Below, in pieces: positions 1 through 6,301 of a stretch of 8,258 nt of DNA. The position numbers were made by a program, and so were the translations under genes. Each line of letters opens with the position of its first letter. The first letter of the stretch is position 1. The stretch spans positions 1-8,258 of the forward strand of contig UQYD01000060.1 of NCBI GenBank assembly GCA_900545305.1, given 5' to 3'. The notes beneath the pieces were generated by a model. That model was not told the DNA's origin and made no database searches. It was given only the letters and a program-made list of their open reading frames with translations. Source of the DNA: an uncultured Eubacterium sp. (GTDB lineage: Bacteria > Bacillota > Clostridia > Lachnospirales > CAG-274).

Positions 1-177
1 AGGAGGAACAGCCTGTCCGAGAAAAAATTTCTTTAAAGGCGCCATGCCTGAATTTATCAGCAAAAGACTGTTGTCCCCCTGCGGAATCAGGGACGCGCTT
101 GCCATTCTTGTATGATTCTTACTTTCAAAAAATGAAAGATATGCTTCTCTGATTTCATTTACTCCCATGAATTGCAT
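1..177 (-). CDS. alaS: Alanine--tRNA ligase, N-terminal fragment (5' end of gene, cut by window edge)
   Basis: This is the first 59 codons of alanyl-tRNA synthetase, the cytoplasmic class II enzyme that charges tRNA-Ala with alanine. The fragment starts MQFMGVNEIREAYLSFFESK and continues with SLIPQGDNSLLLINSGMAPLK, matching the AlaRS N-terminus: NEIR, the FFESKxH block, and the motif 1 region with LLxxNxGMxxxK. A full-length enzyme is about 870-880 residues, so most of the gene lies off the left edge. The start at 177 is chosen over the ATG at 168 because GGAGG at 186-190 sits 8 nt upstream of it. The alanine T-box leader immediately upstream independently supports the call. The fragment is clearly more GC-rich (about 47% by hand count of the first 120 bases) and uses more GCG, CCG, GGG and CTG codons than the genes upstream of it. 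Identity is near certain; the origin of the composition shift is open. Confidence 0.95.
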   Translation of the reverse strand, partial: MQFMGVNEIREAYLSFFESKNHTRMASASLIPQGDNSLLLINSGMAPLKKFFLGQAVPP

Positions 178-220
178 TTGTAAATCCTCCAAAAAATTAA
201 AGTGAAATTTTTAAAATAAT

Positions 221-255
221 AAAAAAAGCCCCCTTCTGCATAACAGAACAGGGGC
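221..255 (-). terminator. T-box-controlled intrinsic terminator upstream of alaS
   Basis: On the minus strand GCCCC (251-255) and TTCTG pair with CAGAA and GGGGC, leaving a short loop of about TTATG, followed by seven T residues at 221-227. It is the off-state of the T-box leader. Because the stalk gene upstream ends at 493 with no terminator of its own, this hairpin is also the first terminator that transcripts from upstream would meet. Confidence 0.93.
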
Positions 256-447
256 GTTAATAAACACGGTACCACCCTGATTACGACAAACCGCCGTATC
301 TCAAGTAACTTTTAACGCAAGTTAAACGGTGCAGTATTAATGCACACAGCATATATGGGTAGCTTCAATTTATTTTACGGAAATACTTTCACCAACCGTA
401 TTCTCTCTTTACCGATATTAAAATCTACTTATCCCGCTGTTAAACCA
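221..447 (-). ncRNA. T-box riboswitch leader, alanine-specific, controlling alaS
   Basis: This is a tRNA-sensing transcription attenuator between the alaS promoter and gene. The T-box sequence AGGGTGGTACCGTG is at 265-278; the usual consensus ends CGCG, so one base differs. Its TGGT bulge would pair with an ACCA acceptor end, which fits tRNA-Ala with discriminator A. Stem I begins near 439 (CAGC pairing with GCTG at 347-350), carries AGAGAG at 403-408 and the distal GGTTGGTGAAAG at 386-397. Its Specifier Loop reads GAAGCTACC, giving the specifier GCT (Ala) at 361-363 followed by A. CAGGG of the T-box can pair with CCCTG within 249-255 to form the antiterminator, in competition with the terminator at 221-255. 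By known T-box logic, uncharged tRNA-Ala promotes readthrough into alaS. The 5' end is set from the promoter at 454-482 and is approximate. Confidence 0.95.
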
Positions 448-453
448 AAGTTA

Positions 454-482
454 ATTATATAAAATACGCCGACTTTTGTCAA
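454..482 (-). promoter_or_regulatory. Sigma-A promoter of the alaS T-box leader
   Basis: TTGACA at 477-482 and TATAAT at 454-459 are both perfect consensus hexamers separated by exactly 17 bp. The predicted transcription start is near 447, just before T-box Stem I. The -35 box begins only 10 bp past the stop codon of the stalk gene that ends at 493. Such a strong promoter is expected when the real control lies in the downstream attenuator. Confidence 0.92.
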
Positions 483-492
483 CATTATTTTA

Positions 493-1689
493 TTATTTTG
501 CTACAAAATAAGCAACTTCATTTGCTATTTTTGCCATTTCGTGTTCTTTTAAGTTGCTATTGTTTGTAACTGCATAAGTATAAGTCTTATCTGTCCAAGT
601 AGCCTTTGGATAATTAATCTTGTCACCTTCAAGAGTAGCAAGACAACCATTTACAGTATACTTTGCAAGTGTTGAATATTTCTTGTAATCGCCAGAAATA
701 TCATCTGTACCCTTTGCTATACGAACAGAAAAATCCTTACTACCGTTTGTATAATCAAGCTGTAAAATTAAGCCTGATACAACATAAACGTGTTCAAGTG
801 TATATCCTTCAATATCTACAGTATTTAAGTTTATTTTAAGTTCTGCAGCAGCCTGTGCAGCAGTATCATATTCTACCATAGGGTTTACAGAATTTTTACC
901 ACCAACATAGCCCTTAGTTGTAGATTCTGTTGTTGCCTCTTTGCTGATAGAGAATGTTGTAGTTTCATTTACAATCTTCTTGTCACTATCCACCTTAGCA
1001 TCAGCATTAGCCTGCTTTTTTCCACCGTTATCAACTTTGTTGATTTCTCCACCTCTAAGTGAAAGTGCGTTATCCACAACTGTAGTTTCTTCTGTAACTT
1101 CTTCTGCTGTCTTTGGAGAAATTACAACTGTGTTATTCTTAATAACAATGTCATACTGCTGTGAGTTGAGCATTCTGAAAAGTTCAAGAGGAACATATGT
1201 TGAACCATCTTTTATTACTGGTGCTGTAGCAAGTGAAACTGGAGTACCAGCCTTTAAATCCTTATTCTTAGTAATAACATAACTATTTACGCCAGTATTA
1301 AAATCAACCTTAACGTCATCATTTGAAATTTCAACAGCTTTTAATTTAGAATTCCATTCAACATCATAACCAAGAGCCTCAGCAATACCTCTTAAAGGCA
1401 CCATTGTATTACCCATATATTCGTAAGTTGAACCGTTCATAACAATGCTATTGTTTTCTTCGCCAACAGCTATAGCACGAGGTGCAGAAGTAGTAGCTTC
1501 TGTTGTTGCCTCAGTTGTTGTAGTTTCTTTATTAATTTTAGTTACTGAACCGGTTTCAGTTTTAATTGTTGTACTTGTATCCTGGTTTGCCTTTACGTTA
1601 TCAATACCATTTTGTATCTTACCCTTACCATAAGTAAGACTTGACAATACTAACATTGCACCTAAAGTAATGGCTAAAAATCTTTTCAT
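493..1689 (-). CDS. Exported stalk-domain protein (copper amine oxidase N-terminal domain family) with DUF4367-like C-terminus
   Basis: This 398-residue protein is probably secreted. Residues 1-21 form a signal peptide (MKR, then a hydrophobic stretch), with no lipobox. A Thr/Glu-rich linker (about 55-69) leads to a stalk domain of the copper amine oxidase N-terminal type at about 72-191. It shows the repeated signature MVPLRGIAEALGYDVEWN (96-113) and YVPLELFRMLN (165-175). A polar, low-complexity region with a second Thr-rich patch (241-259) follows. The C-terminal domain at about 270-398, with VRIAKGTDDISGDY and TWTDKTYTYAV, resembles DUF4367-type domains; that call is from memory and only moderate. 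Despite the family name, no amine oxidase catalytic domain is present, and I see no LPxTG, SLH or C-terminal anchor. GGAGG at 1697-1701, 7 nt upstream, fixes the start. The gap to the activase stop is 48 bp with no terminator, so co-transcription is likely. Its function is unknown. Confidence 0.85.
   Translation of the reverse strand: MKRFLAITLGAMLVLSSLTYGKGKIQNGIDNVKANQDTSTTIKTETGSVTKINKETTTTEATTEATTSAPRAIAVGEENNSIVMNGSTYEYMGNTMVPLRGIAEALGYDVEWNSKLKAVEISNDDVKVDFNTGVNSYVITKNKDLKAGTPVSLATAPVIKDGSTYVPLELFRMLNSQQYDIVIKNNTVVISPKTAEEVTEETTVVDNALSLRGGEINKVDNGGKKQANADAKVDSDKKIVNETTTFSISKEATTESTTKGYVGGKNSVNPMVEYDTAAQAAAELKINLNTVDIEGYTLEHVYVVSGLILQLDYTNGSKDFSVRIAKGTDDISGDYKKYSTLAKYTVNGCLATLEGDKINYPKATWTDKTYTYAVTNNSNLKEHEMAKIANEVAYFVAK
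913..966 (-). repeat. Thr-rich low-complexity coding segment (second linker of the 398-residue stalk protein)
   Basis: This encodes residues 242-259, a Thr/Glu/Ser-rich stretch with ETTT and ATTESTT. It resembles the linkers at 1489-1527 and 6743-6823 and probably forms a flexible, possibly glycosylated, extracellular spacer before the C-terminal domain. It is degenerate rather than a clean tandem array. Confidence 0.6.
1489..1527 (-). repeat. Thr/Glu linker repeat (first linker of the 398-residue stalk protein)
   Basis: This encodes residues 55-67, ETTTTEATTEATT, built from short degenerate Thr/Glu/Ala units. The DNA is made of ACN, GAR and GCN codons with near-identical short blocks also present at 6743-6823 in the other stalk gene, giving local homology between the two paralogues. 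Confidence 0.7.
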
Positions 1690-1737
1690 AGTTTTACCTC
1701 CATATGGAATAATACTTTTTTCTTTTATGTTTGTAAC

Positions 1738-4700
1738 TTATTTATTGCTTGCTGCTGCCTCTTTTTTACTTTCTTCAAGGTTTTTATAAGCAGTTGAAAG
1801 CATAAGCTTAATTCTGTTAAGCTGGTTAACTTCACTAGCACCTGGGTCATAATCAATGGCAACAATATTACTGTTTTTATTTCTTCTCTTTAATTCCTTA
1901 ATAACACCCTTACCTGTAACGTGGTTAGGAAGACAAGCAAAAGGCTGAGCACAAATATTATTTGTAACACCGGAATGTATAAGTTCTACAAGTTCGCCTG
2001 TTAAGAACCAACCTTCACCTGTCTGATTACCAAGACTTACTATATCCTCTGCCATAGCACCAAGTTCCTTAATATCTGTTGGTGGTTCAAATCTCTTACT
2101 GTCTTTAAGGGCATCACTCATTACTCGTCTATAACCTTCAATGAACTTAATTGCCCAATTTGTAAGAACTGTTATAGAATGTTTTGCACCAAGATATTCT
2201 TCTTTATACTTGTTGTTGTAAAGACTGTAAGTAAAGAAGTTAATAAGGTCTGGAACAACAGCCTCAGCACCTTCTTTTTCAAGAAGTGTTACTACATCAT
2301 TGTTGGCAGTTGGGTGGAACTTAACAAGGATTTCACCTACTACACCAACCTTTGGCTTAACTATTGTTTCATCTAAAGGAAGTTCATCAAAATCCTTTAC
2401 TATTCCTCTGACAATCTTATTAAATTCATTCTTCTTTGGAGAACGAACAGCCTTTTTACAAACTTCATTCCACTTGTGATAAAGTGCATTAGCTGAACCC
2501 TTTACCTTTTCGTAAGGTCTTGTCTTATAAAGGACTCTCATAAATAAATCGCCATAAAGCACAGACTGGAGAAGTGCCATAGCAAATTTATAAGTAATCT
2601 TAAATCCAGGGTTCTTTTCAAGTCCACTAGCACTTACAGATACTACCGGAATATGTTCAAGACCGGCATTTTTCAATGCACGTCTTATGAAACCAATGTA
2701 GTTAGTAGCACGACAGCCACCACCTGTCTGACTTATTAACACAGATACCTTGTCTAAGTCATAATTTCCAGACTGTAAAGCTCTTAAAATCTGACCTACA
2801 ACAATAAGTGCCGGATAGCAAGCATCGTTATTTACATATTTAAGACCAATATCAATACAATCCTTATCTATTGCCGGCATAACCTCTACATTGTAGCCAC
2901 TGGCTCTGAAAGCCTCCTGAGCAATATCAAAATGTATAGGTGACATCTGTGGCATAAGGAGAGTATGAGTTTTCTTCATTTCCTTTGTAAATACAACTCT
3001 ACTTTCCTTTTCAACAAGTTTCTTAGGCTTAAATTTCTTATTTCTTCTTTCTTCAAGAGCAGCAAAAAGCGAACGTATTCTTATTCTGGCTGCACCTAAG
3101 TTACTTACTTCATCAATTTTAAGAACTGTATAAATTTTGCCATAAGCATTAAGTATGTCGTGTACTTCATCAGTAGTTACGGCATCAAGACCACAACCAA
3201 AGCTATTAAGCTGTATAAGTTCAATATCTTCCTGTTCACGAACAAAACTTGCTGCTGCATAAAGTCTTGAATGGTATGCCCATTGGTCACGAACATTTAA
3301 AGGTCTTTCAACATCTCCAAGATGTGCAACACTATCTTCCGTAAGAACTGCAACACCATAGCCTGTAATAAGTTCTGGTAAACCGTGATTTATTTCTGGG
3401 TCAATATGGTAAGGACGACCGGCTACAACAATACCAGTCATATTATTTTCCTTAATATACTTTACTGTTTCCTCGCCCTTCTTACGCATATCTTCTCTAA
3501 ATCTCTGTTCTTCTCTCCAAGCAGCCTTTGCAGCTTCCTTAACTTCACTCTTTGGAATATCTCCAAAAATTTCAGCCATTCTGTCTGCAAATATTTCTTC
3601 TGAGCTAAGAGCTATAAACGGATTTCTGAAATCTATGTTGTAATCTCTAATTTCTTCAACATTATTTTTAATATTTTCCGGATAACTTGTTACAATAGGA
3701 CAGTTATAGTGGTTATCTGCTCCACTTATTTCTTTATGTTCATAAGCTACACAAGGATAGAATATAAACTTAACGCCGTCATTTATAAGTGACATAATAT
3801 GTCCATGTACTATTTTAGCTGGATAACAGGCTGACTCACTAGGTATAGACTCTATACCCATTTCATAAACCTTTCTGCTACTCTTTGGACTAAGTTTTAC
3901 ACTGTATCCCAATTTTGTAAAGAAAGTGAACCAAAGTGGGAAATCCTCATACATATTGAGAACCCTAGGAATACCTACTACGCCACGTTTAGCTTCATTT
4001 TCCGGAATAGGCTCATAATCAAAAAGTCTGTCATATTTATACTGGAAAAGATTAGGTACACAACTATCTGATTTTTCCTTACCTAAACCTCTTTCACATC
4101 TGTTACCTGAAATAAATCTTCTACCACCACTAAATTTGTTTATTGTAAGTAAACAGTTGTTGCTACAACCCTTACAACGAGTAAGTGAAGACTGTATTTC
4201 AAGATTTTCCAAATCTTCAGCACTAAGTATTGTAGATTCTTCACCTGCTACATACTTATCACGAGAAATAACGGCTGCACCAAAAGCACCCATTATACCA
4301 CTGATGTCCGGGCGAACAGCTTCTCTAGTTGAAATCTTTTCAAAAGCTCTTAAAACAGCCTCATTGTAGAATGTACCACCCTGAACAACAATATGCTTAC
4401 CTAAATCAGTTGGGTCAGTAACCTTAATAACCTTCTGAAGGGCATTTTTAATAACACTATATGCAAGACCTGCTGAAATATCAGCAACTTCTGCACCCTC
4501 TTTTTGAGCCTGTTTTACTCTTGAGTTCATAAATACTGTACAACGAGAACCTAAGTCAATAGGACCTTTTGCAAATAATGCAACCTTTGCAAAATCCTGC
4601 ACACTGAGTTTAAGACTCTTTGCGAAAGTTTCTATAAATGAACCACAACCTGCTGAACAAGCTTCATTTAAAAGAACAGAATCAATAACACCATTCTTTA

Positions 4701-5988
4701 TTCTGATACACTTCATATCCTGACCACCAATATCAAGAATGAAGTCTACATCAGGTTCGAAGAAAGCTGCTGCCTTATAGTGAGCAACTGTTTCAATTTC
4801 ACCTAAATCTATCATAAGAGCTTCTTTTATAAGAGCCTCACCATAGCCTGTAACACAAGACTTCTTTATTGTTACTCCTTCCGGTAAAATGCTGTAAATA
4901 TGTTTTAAAGCAGTCATTACCATTTTAAGAGGACTACCTTCATTACCTGCATAGAAAGAGTAAAGAAGTTCGCCCTTATCACTGATAAGAGCTAATTTTG
5001 ATGTAGTAGAACCTGCATCAATACCTAAGAAAACATCGCCCTTATATGACTCAAGGTCACCTTTTATAACCTTTGCCTTGTCGTGTCTTTCCTTAAATTT
5101 ATTATAGTCCTGTTCATCTTTAAACAATGGGTCAAGTCTATTTATTTCCATTGCAATGTGCTTGCCATTTGTAAGTTCCTTTATCATTTCATCAGCAGAG
5201 AAAATCTTATCATCTTTTGATGAAAGAGCAGAACCCATAGCAGCAAAAAGGTGAGAATCTTCAACTTCAACAACAGCGTCACCTTCAAGACCAAGTACAT
5301 CAATAAATCTAGCCTTCAATTCAGTAAGGAAGTGTAATGGACCACCGAGGAAAACTACATTACCCCTTATTGGCTTACCACAGGCAAGTCCACTAATAGT
5401 CTGATTAACTATAGCCTGAAAAATAGATACTGCCAAGTCAGACTTCGCTGCACCTTCGTTAATAAGTGGCTGAATATCACTTTTAGCAAATACGCCACAT
5501 CTGGCAGCTATAGGATAAATAGCACTATATGTCTTTGCATATTCATTAAGACCTTCTGCATCAGTCTGTAAAAGTGATGCCATCTGGTCAATGAAAGAAC
5601 CTGTACCACCGGCACAGACACCATTCATTCTCTGTTCTATGCTACCACCGTCAAAATAAATAATCTTAGCATCTTCGCCACCTATTTCAATAGCAACATC
5701 AGTACGAGGTGCTACATGAGTAATAGCTGTACTTACAGCTACAACCTCCTGTATAAACTCCATACCAATCCAATTAGAAATAGAAAGACCACCACTACCA
5801 GTAATTACACAAGAAAACTTAAATTCGCCTAACTGTTCTCTTGCATCTTTTACAAGACCAAGTAAAGTTTCCTGTATATTTGATAAATGTCTTCTGTAAT
5901 CCTTAAAACAAATATTGTTATTTTCATCCATTACTACAAATTTAATTGTAGTAGAACCTATATCAATACCAGCTTTATAAAAACTCAT
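1738..5988 (-). CDS. Giant acyl-CoA dehydratase activase-related protein (tandem BadF/BadG/BcrA/BcrD ATPase domains fused to DUF2229 and HgdA/HgdB-like modules)
   Basis: This 1416-residue protein is predicted cytoplasmic (no signal peptide). It belongs to the ATP-driven electron-transfer activases of 2-hydroxyacyl-CoA dehydratases. ASKHA domain 1 (about 5-255) has GIDIGSTTIK (7-16), IEIGGEDAK (100-108), CAGGTGSF with Cys125 and ARCGVF with Cys164. Domain 2 (about 319-576) has LGIDAGSTTSK (321-331), LDIGGQDMK (418-426), CSAGCGSF (Cys444, Cys448) and SRCTVF (Cys483). By analogy with HgdC, Cys125/164 and Cys444/483 are candidate [4Fe-4S] ligands. Next come CKGCSNNC (605-612) with Cys631, a DUF2229-like region from about 673 (ACYPAK, YPCVAYE), and HgdA/B-like segments with DACYPA (Cys1057), GGGCRATNY (Cys1092), CAQPFACLPNHV (1346-1357) and DYDPGASEVNQLNRIKL (1379-1395). 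The length matches the known long activase class. AGGGGA at 5995-6000 supports the start. No separate dehydratase subunits are visible; the substrate is unknown. Confidence 0.93.
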   Translation of the reverse strand: MSFYKAGIDIGSTTIKFVVMDENNNICFKDYRRHLSNIQETLLGLVKDAREQLGEFKFSCVITGSGGLSISNWIGMEFIQEVVAVSTAITHVAPRTDVAIEIGGEDAKIIYFDGGSIEQRMNGVCAGGTGSFIDQMASLLQTDAEGLNEYAKTYSAIYPIAARCGVFAKSDIQPLINEGAAKSDLAVSIFQAIVNQTISGLACGKPIRGNVVFLGGPLHFLTELKARFIDVLGLEGDAVVEVEDSHLFAAMGSALSSKDDKIFSADEMIKELTNGKHIAMEINRLDPLFKDEQDYNKFKERHDKAKVIKGDLESYKGDVFLGIDAGSTTSKLALISDKGELLYSFYAGNEGSPLKMVMTALKHIYSILPEGVTIKKSCVTGYGEALIKEALMIDLGEIETVAHYKAAAFFEPDVDFILDIGGQDMKCIRIKNGVIDSVLLNEACSAGCGSFIETFAKSLKLSVQDFAKVALFAKGPIDLGSRCTVFMNSRVKQAQKEGAEVADISAGLAYSVIKNALQKVIKVTDPTDLGKHIVVQGGTFYNEAVLRAFEKISTREAVRPDISGIMGAFGAAVISRDKYVAGEESTILSAEDLENLEIQSSLTRCKGCSNNCLLTINKFSGGRRFISGNRCERGLGKEKSDSCVPNLFQYKYDRLFDYEPIPENEAKRGVVGIPRVLNMYEDFPLWFTFFTKLGYSVKLSPKSSRKVYEMGIESIPSESACYPAKIVHGHIMSLINDGVKFIFYPCVAYEHKEISGADNHYNCPIVTSYPENIKNNVEEIRDYNIDFRNPFIALSSEEIFADRMAEIFGDIPKSEVKEAAKAAWREEQRFREDMRKKGEETVKYIKENNMTGIVVAGRPYHIDPEINHGLPELITGYGVAVLTEDSVAHLGDVERPLNVRDQWAYHSRLYAAASFVREQEDIELIQLNSFGCGLDAVTTDEVHDILNAYGKIYTVLKIDEVSNLGAARIRIRSLFAALEERRNKKFKPKKLVEKESRVVFTKEMKKTHTLLMPQMSPIHFDIAQEAFRASGYNVEVMPAIDKDCIDIGLKYVNNDACYPALIVVGQILRALQSGNYDLDKVSVLISQTGGGCRATNYIGFIRRALKNAGLEHIPVVSVSASGLEKNPGFKITYKFAMALLQSVLYGDLFMRVLYKTRPYEKVKGSANALYHKWNEVCKKAVRSPKKNEFNKIVRGIVKDFDELPLDETIVKPKVGVVGEILVKFHPTANNDVVTLLEKEGAEAVVPDLINFFTYSLYNNKYKEEYLGAKHSITVLTNWAIKFIEGYRRVMSDALKDSKRFEPPTDIKELGAMAEDIVSLGNQTGEGWFLTGELVELIHSGVTNNICAQPFACLPNHVTGKGVIKELKRRNKNSNIVAIDYDPGASEVNQLNRIKLMLSTAYKNLEESKKEAAASNK

Positions 5989-6018
5989 ATATATTCCCCT
6001 GTTCTAATTCTTACACAG

Positions 6019-6050
6019 TACAAAAGCCCTTATCTCAAGGCTTTTATGTA
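6019..6050 (-). repeat. Imperfect hairpin in the activase leader
   Basis: On the minus strand AAAAGCCTT (6037-6045) can pair with AAGGGCTTTT (6022-6031) with one bulged G, and flanking TAC and GTA can extend the stem past a two-base bulge. The 3' side ends TTTTG and is followed by mixed sequence rather than a T-tract, so it makes a weak terminator at best. It lies between the activase promoter and its ribosome binding site. Confidence 0.6.
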
Positions 6051-6070
6051 AACTGTTATTTTCCAACTTG

Positions 6071-6110
6071 GTGCTTTATATTTTATGTGTGTCTACTTAT
6101 TATAAAGCAC
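6071..6110. repeat. Perfect 10-bp inverted repeat just downstream of the activase promoter
   Basis: GTGCTTTATA at 6071-6080 is repeated as its exact reverse complement, TATAAAGCAC, at 6101-6110, with a 20-bp spacer. On the predicted transcript it spans roughly +9 to +48, so it could be a two-site operator or an RNA stem at the 5' end of the mRNA. The spacer is not itself palindromic. Confidence 0.75.
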
Positions 6111-6124
6111 TTTTATTCCAATGT

Positions 6125-6153
6125 ATTATACAACAAAAAATTCTTTATTTCAA
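6125..6153 (-). promoter_or_regulatory. Sigma-A promoter of the activase/stalk operon
   Basis: TTGAAA at 6148-6153 and a perfect TATAAT at 6125-6130 are separated by 17 bp, predicting a start near 6118. It lies downstream of the terminator of the 326-residue stalk gene, so the activase begins a new transcription unit that probably also carries the 398-residue stalk gene. Confidence 0.82.
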
Positions 6154-6221
6154 CAGAAATTCTCCCTTAAAAATATACTAAAAAATTTATGAAAACTATA
6201 CCAAAAAAAGTATAATAAAAC

Positions 6222-6251
6222 AAAAAGGAGAACTTTCTATAGTCCCCCTTT
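6222..6251 (-). terminator. Intrinsic terminator of the 326-residue stalk gene
   Basis: On the minus strand AAAGGGGGACT (6241-6251) pairs with AGTTCTCCTTT (6224-6234), an 11-bp stem with two G-U pairs and a 6-nt loop. The T-rich run TTTTTGTTTT overlaps and follows its 3' arm. It ends transcription about 50 nt after the stop codon. Confidence 0.9.
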
Positions 6252-6301
6252 CATTGATATACTTTTTATAATGATTTTAACAATCTATATATCGCCCTGT
6301 T

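Larger units (their letters stand above)
5989..6118 (-). promoter_or_regulatory. Structured 5' leader of the activase mRNA
   Basis: About 130 nt separate the predicted start site (near 6118) from the activase ATG. This leader holds a perfect 10-bp inverted repeat (6071-6080 with 6101-6110) close to the 5' end and a second hairpin (6019-6050) about 30 nt before the ATG. I do not recognise either as a known riboswitch class, and there is no T-box motif. It may be a protein operator, an RNA regulator or simply a stabilising 5' structure. Confidence 0.5.

Noticed and set aside
941..1282. Open reading frame on the plus strand (113 codons) opposite the 398-residue stalk gene, and similar plus-strand frames at 1445-1633, 2179-2376, 3385-3603, 4136-4369 and 7474-7674
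   Set aside because: Each lies antisense to a confidently identified minus-strand gene, its translation is low-complexity hydrophobic or Ser-rich shadow sequence, and none has recognisable homology. They arise from the codon bias of the real genes.
6022..6045. Leader hairpin as an intrinsic terminator or attenuator before the activase
   Set aside because: The stem is followed by TTTTG and then mixed sequence rather than a proper T-tract, so I keep it only as a hairpin of unknown role.
6159..6207. Second minus-strand promoter (TTGGTA, 17 bp, TAGTAT) upstream of the main activase promoter
   Set aside because: Both hexamers are poor and the surrounding DNA is so AT-rich that such matches are expected by chance; the TTGAAA/TATAAT pair at 6125-6153 is much stronger.
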